27,949 nucleotides of DNA from assembly GCA_016748015.1 (NCBI GenBank), contig JAAOMT010000224.1, positions 3,132-31,080 on the forward strand. Reading direction: 5' to 3'. The position numbers were made by a program, and so were the translations under genes. The notes beneath the pieces were generated by a model. That model had not been told where the DNA came from. It did not search any database and saw nothing but the letters and a program-made list of their open reading frames with translations. Source of the stretch: Geosiphon pyriformis (taxonomy: Eukaryota; Glomeromycota; Glomeromycetes; Archaeosporales; Geosiphonaceae). Below are positions 1 through 12,000 of the stretch, one piece after another; the first letter of the stretch is position 1, and each line of letters opens with the position of its first letter.

Positions 1-499
1 AAAAATCAAAGTTTTAATATTTAACACATTTTTTTATAGCTTTTTAATATTATTTATTATTAATAAATTATAAATAACTTATTTAAAAAACATTTTCTGA
101 TCTTTTTAAAAGCTATTTATTAACTAAAAATAAAAAAACAAGCCAAAACTTTGCTTTTTTAAAATTACATAAATTAATATATTAAGATATTAAAAAATAT
201 TTCTAAAAGAGAAAATTTTGATTTTAAATTAAAGTATTAAATACATATTATCTTTTATATTATACAAGTTGGAAAACAAAATATATTTTATCCTAAAAAA
301 ACAAAAAAACCAATCTGTTTAAAAAAAAATTATATAAAAAACCATGTAAATTTTATTTAGAAATAAGACATAAAAAAATAAACAAAACTTATAATATAAT
401 ATATAAATAAATATTAATAATTTTTTATTTATAAATTAAAAATAAATACATTTAAGTACTTAAAAATTTAGTAAAACATTTTTGTTTTTACTATATTTA
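1..499. repeat. Outer part of left arm of a long inverted repeat
   Basis: This stretch is the reverse complement of roughly 26773-27269; base 1 pairs with base 27269. The outermost ~240 bp read as identical in both arms. Further in I see a few single-base transitions, a ~25-bp insertion in this arm near 284-308, and an insertion of about 20 bp in the right arm near 26865-26895. The arm continues after the LINE-1 insertion at 7331. The base after the right-arm match (27270) would pair with a base outside the window, so the true outer end is not defined. The stretch is AT-rich and I see no gene in it. Confidence 0.93.
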
Positions 500-509
500 A
501 TATATTAAA
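500..509. repeat. Target site duplication, 5' copy, of LINE-1
   Basis: ATATATTAAA occurs here and again at 7321-7330, exactly after the A-rich tail of LINE-1. The uninterrupted right arm of the inverted repeat carries a single copy (reverse complement at 26763-26772). That identifies this as a duplicated target and not a chance AT-rich match. Confidence 0.85.
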
Positions 510-676
510 ACAAAAAACTTCTTTTTCCTTTATGTCTCAAATTCCTGAAATAGTGCATTTTTGAAGAAGTTTTTGTTTTTTCATCTGTTTTCATCTTTTA
601 TTTTTGCTTGGTTTTCACAATTTCTCAACTTACTAATTCTTTTATTGTTCCTTTGGTGTCTAATGCTGTCAACATT

Positions 677-2503
677 ATGTCCATGAAAAAATTGGCCAGA
701 GGTGCCACTACAAGTTCTGTGAATGGTAGTCTGAGACAAAAATCAAAGATTTTGCTTGGTAAAGTCAAATACTTAAGCAACAAAGCTAATTTATCTTTCA
801 AATTACTTATAAGCGAATCCAGCTGATATGAAAACATGGATATCTCTTCTGAAGAAAAGTTGGGACACAAGTTGGGCAAAGACTTAGGCTACGGTGCTGG
901 CAGTGAGAGTGATGGGCTGCTGAACTCTCATACCAACACCTCAAAGGCTAAATGCTTCAACTTTGATATGGTAAAAGTTCTATCTTTGGGGCCCTGTGAC
1001 TTTGGCTCTGCCGTTGATGATATCGACATAGATTTATCTTCCTCTGTTTCTTTGAAATCCCCTTTTCATTCAGTCACTTCTGTCAAAGAGAGATTTTGTT
1101 TTGAACCAACCAAATTCTTCACACTTGATATTGGTTTGTCAGCTGTTCCCGGAAATACTCTGCATAACAAACTCAAGAGTGTTAGAAAGCTGTTCTATAA
1201 AGTTGATGGTTTTGGGAGTGTGTTGACTCCATCAAAATTTCCAGGTATTGTTAGGATGTCTTTTACATCTGAATTCAGTCTCACTTTGGCTAAACAGTTG
1301 GTTGTGTCTAAGAATCTTGTTGTCAATGCTAATCTAAAGAAGATCAGCATATAATTGGATCAGGAAATTGTTATCAAGGAAATTCTGGTCAATCTGCCCA
1401 AATTGGCAATTGAGTCAGCTTTGGTCAAGTATGGGAAAATTTTTTCAATCAAAATGCAGTTGATTGGTCTCTGGCAAAAAGTGCTTGTAGAGTTTGAGAG
1501 TTCTTAGGTTGCTGACTTGGTTGTATCCAAATGGTCAATCTTGCTGGATAAAGACTCAGTGCAGGTTACTAAAGCCAACGCTGACAAACAAACATGGAAT
1601 TTAAGGGACAGCTATTGTGCTCTCCTATACACTCTGCCAATAGGCACGACTGCCCACAATTTTTCGAATCTGATCCAGTTGTATGATGAGAAAACTTGCT
1701 GTATTTCTAGGAATTCGGTATCTTACACATGAGTCTAATATGCTGTCATATGCTTTGACTCTGAAGAAGCCAGAGAGGCTGCCATTCACTCTACACCAGT
1801 GTTTAAGAGTATCAACCTTGTTTGGGCTGGTTTGTTATCTCCTAAGTATACCGCATATAGTAACTTTGGTCACGTTTCCTCTGGATGTAGTAGTGGTAAG
1901 AAAACCTTTGGACTGGGTTTCAAAAAAAGATTTTTTTGTTCTAATTCAGATAAAAAATGCCTTGTGCTCATCTATGCCAAAAAACAAGCTCCCATGTTTT
2001 GTTCTGTTTCCTTTGGTGGTACAACTTGGGCTTCTGTAGTAAGTGGCTTCCCTAAAAATTTGTTTTCTATACCATTCGTTAAAACCAATATAGATATAGA
2101 ACTGGTCAGCAGTTTGATGCCTAAGGTTGCTATTCTAGCTTTGTGTGTTAGTGTCCTCGAGCATTTGTTTGAGAATGTGTCTGACCAGGTAGCCAACATT
2201 TCATGTAAGCTAAACAGATTGTTGGCAGTTTTGTCAGCAAGTTTTGTTGTTTCGCTCACTCCCAAACATAATTCTGTACTGGATATGGCTGTTGACGCTT
2301 TATTATTTGTTTCTCCTGTGCCTAGTGTGGTCACTACTGTCACCCAAGACATTTTTCCAAGTGGTTCCCGAGTTTTAACTGTGAAAGTAGGTGGCCTGGA
2401 GGCTAGTCTGTTGGTTCTAAAGAATTCAATTAAAACAATAATGAATAAGTTGGACTCTTTTGGTTTTGGCAGTGGTGTGGTAATCCATTTTCTTCCCCAA
2501 TGA
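677..2503 (+). pseudogene. LINE-1 ORF1: gag-like RNA-binding protein (broken)
   Basis: The likely start is the ATG at 677 (MSMKKLARGATTSS...), chosen because LINE-2 ORF1 has an alignable start (MSKKKTSKS...). The reading continues in the same sense to a TGA at 2501. Conserved blocks include KERFCFEP, VRKLFYKVDGFG and RDSYCALLYTLPIGTTAH. It is interrupted by a TGA near 827, a TAA near 1352 and a TAG near 1505, and by a frameshift near 1735-1760; the last open piece starts at 1799. A CCHC zinc knuckle is expected at 1847-1888, but its first two Cys codons read TAT (Tyr at 1847 and 1856), while GH and the final Cys (1886) remain. The intact knuckle in LINE-2 shows what was lost. ORF1 proteins of this kind coat LINE RNA in the ribonucleoprotein particle. 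The changes are mainly G-to-A and C-to-T. Confidence 0.88.
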
Positions 2504-5500
2504 GTAGTTTAGCCTGAAAAATTGCTACTTGTAACATTAGAAATATGAATGTTCCTGCTAAGCAAGAAGACATTATTAGGTGGCATATGATTTTAAATAA
2601 TAACATTTTAATAGTTACTGAAACTAAGCTTCGCTCCAGTGTTAAGTCTTGGATCACAAATAAGTTTCCTGGTGTAAGAGTGTTTACTTCAGGTCTAAAT
2701 ACTGGGTTTTTAGGTGCAGATGTTACTTTAATCATGAATGAAAATTTAGCCAAGCATGTTTCAAAAATCTCTGAGATTCTAGGTAGGCTCTTAATAGTTT
2801 ATTTACTATTCAAAAACAAACAATCTGTCTCTGTGTTGGGTTTGTATGCAGAGGCCTCTTGGGATAGACATACAATTCAGGCTGGTCTTATTAACTTTTT
2901 TATAGCCAGGACTTGTAATGAAAGTACTTTTGTTATATTAAGTGGTGATTTCAATAAGAATGGGAACAAACATAGCTCTAGCTTTAGTAAATGTGTGGAT
3001 TTTGGTTTAGTCAATGCATTAGTTAATAGTTTTTACATTAAGACTTCTATTTAGAATAATTCCAGAGGTGTTGAAAGGACCATTGATTTTGTTTTTGTTT
3101 TACAGAGTTTGAGTAATGCTTTGATAAATGGGCAAGTTGTGGATATGGACAAATTTTTCAATACTGATCACAGTTCTGTTCAAATTACAATTGGTCTTGG
3201 TGGGATTTTGGATCCTGTTTTGAAAGCTATTTGTGTTCAAGCCAATAGAGACAAGTGAAAGTTTAATGTCAAAAATGCTGATAGGATTAAATGGGAGTAG
3301 TATAGAAATGCATCTCGTGAGAATTTTGCCATGTTTTCTAACAAGTTTGCAGATTTTCACTGTTTGTCTGATTTAAATGACATGTGGTGTGTTATTTGCA
3401 AAGCCATCTGCTTCTCAGCAAATAAAGTTTTCTCAAAGACCTGGTCTAAAGGTTTTGATGATGGTTATACCAAGTGCTCTTCTCATTTTCATAGATTGAA
3501 ACTTTTGGTTTCTAAATTGGTGAAGGCCTCATGTTCTGTGTTATCAAATGAGTTTGTTTCTCTTTTGGACATTTGGGTCTCTTTGGATTCTATTAATGCT
3601 TCTACTGTCAAATCTCTCTTCCTTTTGGGATCTCATTTTGATGCTATCAGGTCAGCTTTGGCAAAGATTAGGAAATATTATCATTCACTTAAAATGATAG
3701 AATCAAAATGTGCTCAAGATTTTCAGATTAAGCTGGCATTTGACAAAAGAATAGAAAACTTTGGGTTGAATAAAGACCAGACTATTAGGAGTGTACTTGA
3801 GAAACCATTTTACAAAGTTACATTGAATCATTTGGTTGTGAATGAGAACCTTATTTTGAAACCTGGTTTGGTTAAATTTCACATCAATAGAATTATGGAG
3901 GAATGGACCAGAAAGTGTATAGTAGTTGGTAATGTTTCGGATGACTGAAGTCACCAGTTTCAACCCTTGGAGTATGTCTTCAATGATGTTTTTTCGAATA
4001 TTATGTACCTAATTAAGGTGAATGAGTTTTTTGGTATGGTTCTGGATCTGCCTGATAATAAAGCTGCTGGCCTTTCTGGTATTTAGAATGAGCTATGGAA
4101 ACATTGTGATGGGTCTGTTCTGGATTCGTTTTTGGTTCTTTTGAACTCTTGTTTGGTTTGTAAGGCTGTTCCAGGTCCTTAGAAGAGACCTGGGTGTCTA
4201 TGATTCCTAAACTCTACAACTGGAAGGGAGTTTTTATAAATACCCAACCTATTGTGCTAATTGAAACTGTCTGTAAAATTCTCTCCAAGATTCTCTTTGA
4301 CAGGATCTTTTTGGTATGTAATAAGTATGATGTTCTTCGTGGTGACAATTTTTCGGTCCTTAAAGGTATGACAACACAGTCTTCTATTTTTGCTATTGGT
4401 TTAGTGGTCAAAGATGCTTTGGAAAAGAATTGCAAACTTTGGTTGGTTTTACAAAACATGAAGAAAGCATATGATTCGGTTGGCTGAGAACATTTGAGAA
4501 GAAGTTTGGTTAGAATCAAAATGTGCAGTAGATTCATAAGATTTTTTGGAAATATTCACAATGGTCACATAAACAGAGTGATAACTGATTTTGGATTGAC
4601 TAATGGTTATAGTGTTTGTGATGACTTGGATCAAAAAGAAATGTTTTCATCTCTCTTTTGACAAATTTTTTATAACACTTTGCTGTGCAAGGTTAAGAGA
4701 CAAAAGGCAGTGTATGGCTACAGACTAAATTCGCATTATGTTGCCAAGACTGGTCATGTGGATCCACAGAATGGCTTTATATCTTTTTTTGCTACAGGTG
4801 TTTTTGTCAATAACACTATATGGATTGGTTCTAGTCAGGTGGCCACACAACACATTCTCAATATTGCCAGTGAATTTTTCAGGTTAAGTAATATATCAAT
4901 TAACAATGACAAGACTGTAGTGATCCCAATTAATTGTAGAATGGTGACACCTTTTTTATCTATTAGTGATGCTCCTATTTCCATTGTTAAAAAGAGGGTG
5001 TCTTACCATTATCTGGGTGTTTTTCTCTTTTCTAATGGATTGTCTAAGCCCAGTCTGGCCAAAGCACATTCTGATGTTTGGTTTTTTGCCAATTTAGTAC
5101 TGAAAAAAGCAATTTCAAACAAACAGTTTTCTTACTTGGTTTCAGCAATTCTTTATTCTATTATTAGTTACAAGACCCAGTTTAGCTTTGTTTCTGCTAG
5201 TGTATGCTAAAAGTGGGATGTTTTGATTCAAAAAGGCCTGAAACTGAAGTCAGGTCTTCCTCTGAATTTTCTTAATGACGTCTTATACCACTCTTTGTTT
5301 TATAGCTTGAAAACTTTTAAGCAAATCCAGGCCAAAGACAAGGTTGCTGCTGTAGGATGCTTTGCTAACTCTATTAAAATTTTGGGCCAGTTGTTCATGC
5401 ATAGGTCACATGATTTGTAGGTCTCAAGTTGGCATCTAGTACATCCCTTGTGTTCTCTGGTTTGCATTAGTGTTAATCTTTTGAACAACTTCTTGGTGGG

Positions 5501-7187
5501 TGTGGTTTGAGTTTTTCTTGACTCTGGTTTATCCTTGGGCAACCTTGTTTGTAATGTTTTTTGCTTCCAGAATGGAACTTCTTTATCTGAAATCCTTGGC
5601 AAGTCAATGTATTTCAGGTGTCTTCCATTCTTTTGTCATTATAGAATAGCTTTTGTTAAGCAGCTTTGATGCTGAAATAGTGCTGTCTTTAATTAGAAAA
5701 CTTTTAAGCAGTGGAAAAGGCTTAATCTGCATGGCTCTGTTTCTGCCTGGTTTGCTGTTGCTGTTTGACATCTTCATGTAGCTGGTTTTTTTAATGTTGG
5801 CTCATCTCTTCTGATTGCTACCTTTGTAAAAGACATTCTTGATTCCCATAAATTTAGATCAGTGTGTGATTGGTTGTCTGGCCTTGGTGCCTTTAATTTT
5901 TCTGTGTACACAGATGGTTCTCTTTGTGGCTTGGAAAGCATAAATATGAAAGCTGGTACTGCTGTGTTCTTTGAGAACATTAACTTGGGTCTTGGGATGA
6001 AGGTGTTTGTAATGGTTTCTTCTACATTAGCAGAGCTTTAGGCCATTGCATTGGCTCTTGAGTGTGTGCCTAGTTCAAATTCAGTCTATCTATTCTCTAA
6101 CAGCCAAGCTGCACTGGATGCATGTAAATCTGAATTATCATTGTTGGCTCTGAATTTTCGAAACAAATGTTGGGTTGAACATTAGCACATTGCTAGAATC
6201 ATACATGACAGGAATTTGGACATTGGCTAACATAAGGTCAAAGATTACTCAGGTGTTCTGGATAATGATAGAGCTGACTTGCTTGTTGGTATTTCTTCTC
6301 ATTCAGGCTGGCTTCTTTATTCCTGGCTCAAAAAATGTTTTATCTTGGCTAATGGCAATACTGTTTCTAGAAACTCTAGGCACTTTGTTCGTGATATTTT
6401 TTGGTCTATTCATTATGCAAGCTGGGAGGTTGGCTCTGATGCCAAAATTGTAAATGGTCGTATTCTTCCAGATATTGATTGGTTTAAGTTATTTCTTGTT
6501 TGGCATCTTGACTCTCACATGGCTGTTGGCTTCACAAGTCGCCACTTGGCTGGCTCTCATTCTTATTTTATAAAAGCTTTACATCATAGACTATCTGTTG
6601 CTGTTCAAAAATGTCTCTATGATAGACATTATTTCAGTGTAGCATGCCTATATTGTGACAATGTTGAGTTGTCAGACCATGTTTTCTTTTGTGTGTTTAA
6701 TGTGGCTGCTCAGTTCTAGTTGTTTGTTAATTTTGCCTCCACTTGGAAAACTGTTTCTGGTTTGTCTCATGTTTTCTTTTATGTATTACAAATGCTATCC
6801 AATTGTTTGGCTGATTTGAAGCTTGTTGTTTTGCTGTGCAAAGGTTTTGTGCTTATGGATTGGTGCCAGAAGGCCACTTCTTGCTTTAATGACTCTAAGA
6901 TTGCATCTGGTAAGGTAGTTGAGTTTGTGCGTGGTTTGTGTTTGTTTTTTAGAAATGATATTTGGCTGATCTGTTCCAAGCATTATGCCTATATGGAGAA
7001 ACATAATCTGATCTCTCGCAATGATTCAATTTCTATCTTGATGTCTGGTAGCATGTCAGTGTTTTCAGCCTGAGTGATTAGACTGCTTGGTATTGACAAT
7101 GCATTTGGTGTTAGTTTTGGGCTACACAGCTTCTGCTGGTTTTTCTCAGGTATAGATAATTTGGTTTTTGTGCATGTAAGTGTGTAG
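2500..7187 (+). pseudogene. LINE-1 ORF2: endonuclease / reverse transcriptase / RNase H (broken)
   Basis: Starts at an ATG overlapping the ORF1 stop (ATGA, 2500-2503) and ends at the TAG at 7185. Order of domains: AP-endonuclease about 2520-3240 (TCNIRNMNVPAKQ, VTETKL, SGDFNKNG, NTDHSSV); linker to about 3950; reverse transcriptase about 3960-5400 (SMIPKLYNW, MTTQSSIF, motif A near 4449, motif C near 4803); RNase H about 5880-6290 (YTDGS at 5907); C-terminal CCHC motif about 6640-6695 (CLYC...H....C, intact). Motif A reads QNMKKAYDS, with Asn (4455) where family members have Asp. Motif C reads VNN (4809-4814) in place of VDD. The RNase H motif FSDSQ reads FSNSQ (6099). Stops include TGA 2515, TAG 3052, TGA near 3256, TGA 3946, TAG 4085 and TGA near 4485, with a frameshift near 4190. 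It would have made the enzyme for target-primed reverse transcription; this copy cannot. Confidence 0.92.
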
Positions 7188-7320
7188 TGTAGTCTTGATT
7201 GGCTTGAATGGCTAGTCACGTGTAGGAAAAACATGATTCATACTTAGTTTAGATTATTATTTTAATGTATTGTTACTAGGCAGTGTTTGGACTTCACTCA
7301 TTAAAATATAAAAAAAAAAT
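7188..7320 (+). other. LINE-1 3' UTR and A-rich tail
   Basis: Follows the ORF2 stop and ends in ACTCATTAAAATAT followed by an A run, immediately before the second copy of the target duplication. LINE-2 and LINE-3 have the related end ACTCATAAAACATTAAT plus an A-rich tail, so this is the family 3' terminus. Confidence 0.8.
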
Positions 7321-7330
7321 ATATATTAAA
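7321..7330. repeat. Target site duplication, 3' copy, of LINE-1
   Basis: Exact repeat of 500-509 directly after the A-rich tail. It marks the right edge of the LINE-1 insertion. Confidence 0.85.
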
Positions 7331-9075
7331 TAATAATCTTTAATTTAATCAATAGCTACGAATCTGATTTTAATAAAAAATTTTTATTTTTATTATTAAT
7401 GTTTTATGAGTGCAGTCCAATCATTATCTAGTATATAAAGCCAAAACTATGGACTTTAACTAGACACAATTTATATATTTATTACATGTGACCAGTCATT
7501 CAAACTAATCAAAGTAATACTAAGCTCTTATACAAACAGAAGTTAAACCACCAAAACCAGAAAAAAACAAACAAGATGTACAAAAACCAAAACTAAACCT
7601 AAAAAAATCATCAATATCTATTAATTTAACTATACTATCTAATAAAACCAGCACTATGCCAACAGACATCACAGGCATCATTTTTGAATTGCTGATTAAA
7701 TTATTTTTTTCCATATTTACTTTAAACTTAGACTTAGTATTCCACAATTCAGAATAGTATTGTATATTCAACCATATACAAAATCAACCAAAATTCAGAA
7801 AGCCTTTCTATAATTCTCAAAAATTCTCACTGCCTTCTTAAACCACTCTACAAGCACAAAACCTTTGTAGAAAAGTGCATACAAGCCAACATCAAATAAA
7901 CACAAAAGAAAAGATTCCACAATTACAGAAAAAATAAAAAAACAAAAACCAGTCAGGGACTTTTAAATTGAAATACATTCAAACAAAATTGCCTTATAAA
8001 AGACAGACTTCTTGTTATATGTAAACACATAATTGGAAAACTCAATCTCTCTACAATGTAAACATAAAACACCAGAATAAAATTTATTGTAAAACTTTTT
8101 CCTAACAGCAACAAACAGTTTTTTATAGACAGTCTTCATAAAATAAGTACATAAACCAGCTGAAGTTTTACTTATAGATCTTGACAGCATATGTAAATCT
8201 GGATACTAAACTGTTATAGTATGGATTTAATCAACATTACAAATCGAAAAACCACCTAAAACCCTAGAATCAGAACCAATTTTTCAGCATACATAATTTA
8301 TTAACCTAAAAATATCCCAAACAAAATAACAAACATTGCTAAAAACTGGCAGACCATTAGCCACAATAAAACATTCATACACATTAGTTGGCAGCAGCAA
8401 AAAAGAGTAAGCAGCTACCCTTACTAAAGTATCTGTGCAAACATTACCCAAAACTCTTGAATGGCTTCTGACTTTCAACTAGACTACAGAAATGTTTTTA
8501 TTAATAATCAAATTTGCAATATGTCTTCTCTTTATCTAACAATTACTATGAAAATTAGTACCAAATAACTTCAACTTTGAGACACATGTATTTAATGTGG
8601 CTTAACTGTCTAAACACACTATCACCAAACAAGAAAAAGACATGTATTTCAAAGTCAAAGCAACAGCCTGTAATTTGGTCATTATAGAAAACAAAAGCTC
8701 ATTAACTCTAACTTTAATATCCAAATCAATTTTAAGAAAGAATGTAGTAGCACCTCCAGTCACATTAACAGAACCAAGCCCTTTTAAAGAACCAACTATA
8801 TAAACAGTAAAAGTATTTAATCAGATCTTAAGCAGATCACTCTTAATATCAGAAAACTGATCAGATAATAAAACATTATTAAACACAAAATCATGTAAAA
8901 ACTTTGATACCAAAACAAACCAAGAGGACACAGGTCTTTTAAAGTCCAATCTTTTTCAACATCAGAATGTCTTCTAATATAAAACTCTATTGTATTTGTT
9001 CAAAAGTCTGTTACAGAAGGCTACACCAAATTTTTTAAAAGAACTAACTCAATTATAATACAAAGATAGCTACAA
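7331..9075. repeat. Inner part of left arm of the long inverted repeat
   Basis: Reverse complement of about 24975-26762. It holds a ~45-60-bp flank next to the LINE-1 insertion (7331 to about 7374) and the 3' third of LINE-2. With 1-509 it makes an arm of about 2.25 kb, split by LINE-1. Identity over the non-LINE flank is high, about 95% by eye. Over the LINE part it is about 87%, with almost all differences being transitions. Homology fades near 9075, inside LINE-2. Confidence 0.88.
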
Positions 9076-12000
9076 GACACTTAAAACAAGAAATCTGCAA
9101 GGACAAAAAAAAGCACAAGGTAAATTGTTTGTTATAAAAATACTATTTTTCAAAAAAACATGCACAATTCTGGCCAAAAAATTGTTTAAAAAACTAATTT
9201 GTAACTGCATTAGATATTGTAAAAGATTCAAAGAAGCCCAGCCCAAAACCTGCAAATCCAAAAATCTGTGTTCAAAAAACCAACCAAAAATCCCAAAAAC
9301 ATTAGCAAACATAACAATTGAAGCTGACTTCCTCTTAGCTTAAACCTGCTTAAATGTTTTCAGACTATACAATGAAAGATAATATAACACTTCATTTGAA
9401 AAATCATGGGACAGCCTAGTCTTTAACTTAAAATTTTTCCTAGCCAAAGCATCTCAATGCCAAAAAACAGTGGAAGAGATAAAACTGAACTGAGTGCAGT
9501 AGCCAATAATGAGCTGCAAAACTGCCAAGACCAAATACAAGAACTGCTTATTTGAAATAGTTTTTTTTAACACCATATTAGAAAAAAACTTGATATCAGA
9601 TTAAGCCTTAGCCAAACTGGGCTTGGATAAATTATCAGTAAACAAAAAAATACCCAAGTACTTGTAAGATACACTACACTTGGCAATCAAAATAAGTGAC
9701 CCACTAATCCTGAGAACAGTATTCTTAACTCTTCTATTGATGGAAATGACAACCATTTTGTTGTTATTGATTAAAATATTATTAATCAAGAAGAATTCAC
9801 TGGCAATGTCTAATATAAATTGTGTAGCAGCTTGGTTATTTCTAACCCAGATAGTATTATCCACAAAAGCCCCAGCCATAAAAAAAAAGTCATTCTACTC
9901 ATATTATTAATTCTTTCTGTCTTGGCCACAAACTTGGTATCAATTTGGTAACCACACATATTCTCTTGTCTTTTAACTTTGGACAAAAGAGAGTCATAAA
10001 AATTTTGTCAAAGAAGGAAAAAAAACATTTCACCTTAATTAAGATTATTGAGCACCCAATACCCATTCAAAAAACCAAAATCTGTCATGACTCTGTTCAA
10101 TTTATTCTTATAAATCCCACCAAAAAACTTAATGAATCTCTTGCAAATTTTGATATGCCACAAACTAGCTTTCAAATAATGCCAACCAACTGAATCATAT
10201 GTCTTGTACATATCTTGCAACACCAACTAAATCTTTTTATCTTTTTTTAAAGCATTTTCAACCACTAAACTGACTGCAAAAATAAAAAACTGTATTAAAG
10301 TATTTTTTATAATGAAGAAGTTATTCTTACAAAGAACACCAAATTTATTGCAGATAAAAAAGATCCAATTCGAGAGAATTTTAGAAAAAATCTTATAAGC
10401 AGTTTTAACCAGAACAATAGAACAAGTATTCATTAAGATGTCATCTTATTTATAAGGTTTAAGTATTATTAAAACTCATGCTCTTTTCCATAAAATCAGA
10501 ACAGCACCCAACTTCAAGCACAAATTCAAAAGATTCAAAAAACTTCTAAAAACATCATCACCACAATTTTTTCACAATACATTAGGAATTCCACTAAAAC
10601 CAGCAGTTTTCCCATTAAACAAGTGTTTGACAACTTAAACCAACTTACTAAAACTGATAATGTTCATAATATCAGAGAAAACATTATTATTCACATGTTG
10701 CAAAAAGGCATACTGGTAGGCTCAAAGATCAGACAAAGACCCAGAAACTAAATGCCTTCTGATTTATCTTCTTATTATAGTATTAATCTTAGATTTAATA
10801 TTATTAGAATTTAAAACCAGCTTGTCATCAACAATTAAATAGTTGAGAACCACTTTACAAAATGGTTTATCCAATATACTCTTAATTATACAGCCTTTGT
10901 TTAAGCAAAAATTTTCTATTTTTTTATTAATGGCACACCTAATAGCAGCAGATTTAGCAGCTTTAAATTCATGTATTTTAGAACATTAGTAACTTTTTTT
11001 GATCCTAAACAAGCAACTAAAAATTTTCATGCTGCTGGTACTATTATTTAACATGTTCTAAATCTCAAGAGTTTTAACATTATCAGCAATTAACCAAGTA
11101 CCAAAAAGTAAGTCAGTTTTAGAAAAATCACCAGATTGAAAAGACTTAACTACTTTGACAACCAGCAGTTCCAGCTTGAAAAACTTAGAAGATTGTCTGT
11201 TAATAGAACATTTGACATTATGAAACCAATGTTTAAAAAAAACATTATTAGCTGAATCTACTATCACCTTTTTCAACAAATTTCACATAGTATTAAGATT
11301 TCCACTCATTTGCAAATAAGAACTCACCAATTACAAAAAAAAACTTGACAGAAACACACTTTTTGAAATAAGCCTATTTGGAAGCATTCACATTAGCAAT
11401 TTTAAACTTCTAATAATTTCTATTAGCTTGTTTGCACAAACCATTTAAATAAAAATCCAAAAGTCTATTTAGACCAACTAATATTATGACAGTCTTGTGA
11501 TTAGTATCAAAAAAATCAGAAGCAGAAACAACTCCATAACTAATAATTGCTAATAATAGATATTTACTGACAAAAATATAATCAATAATCTTCTTGACTC
11601 TCCTCAAATTGCTCTATGTAGAGGTCTTGACCAAATAATGACCTTTAAGTGAATTGACCAAACCCAGATCCAAACAAAAATAAAAGCTTACACTCTTTTT
11701 AGAACCATTCTCATTAAAATTCTTACCCAAAACCACAAAAGTGCTGGTGTTAACTGTTCTTGCAATAAAAAAATTAATCTCAACTGTTTGATCAAACTTA
11801 GTCCCAACAAAGACACCAGCATACAAACCCAAAATTGTGACTAAAAGCTTGCCCTTGAAAAAAAGCCAAACTAAAATAACATGGCCAAACATCTCTTTAA
11901 CCTTGAAAACATGTTAAGCCAAAAAATTGTTCATAATAATTATTACTCTAGCACCAAGAAAACTCTTATCCAAACCAGATGTAAACACTCACACATTATT

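Larger units (their letters stand above)
510..7320 (+). mobile_element. LINE-1: near full-length non-LTR retrotransposon, decayed
   Basis: A 6.8-kb element with a short 5' UTR (510-676), ORF1 (677-2503), ORF2 (2500-7187), a 3' UTR and an A-rich tail (about 7302-7319). It is bounded by a perfect 10-bp target site duplication. The protein order (gag-like ORF1 with a zinc knuckle, then endonuclease, reverse transcriptase, RNase H and a C-terminal zinc motif) is that of an APE-type LINE, and it resembles a family abundant in arbuscular mycorrhizal fungi. It is the best preserved of the three copies in the window and the last to arrive at this site, because the corresponding right arm is empty. 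It meets LINE-2 tail to tail. Multiple stops, frameshifts and lost catalytic residues show it is dead. Confidence 0.93.

Noticed and set aside
677-7187. Alternative genetic code (TGA or TAG read as Trp) to explain internal stops
   Set aside because: All three stop codons occur, at former Trp and Gln sites alike, together with frameshifts and lost catalytic residues. Pseudogene decay explains this better.
9125-9343. Plus-strand open frames inside LINE-2 (also near 9680, 9945, 11927, 12956, 13242, 13488)
   Set aside because: They are antisense to recognisable LINE-2 ORF1/ORF2 segments and show no similarity of their own.
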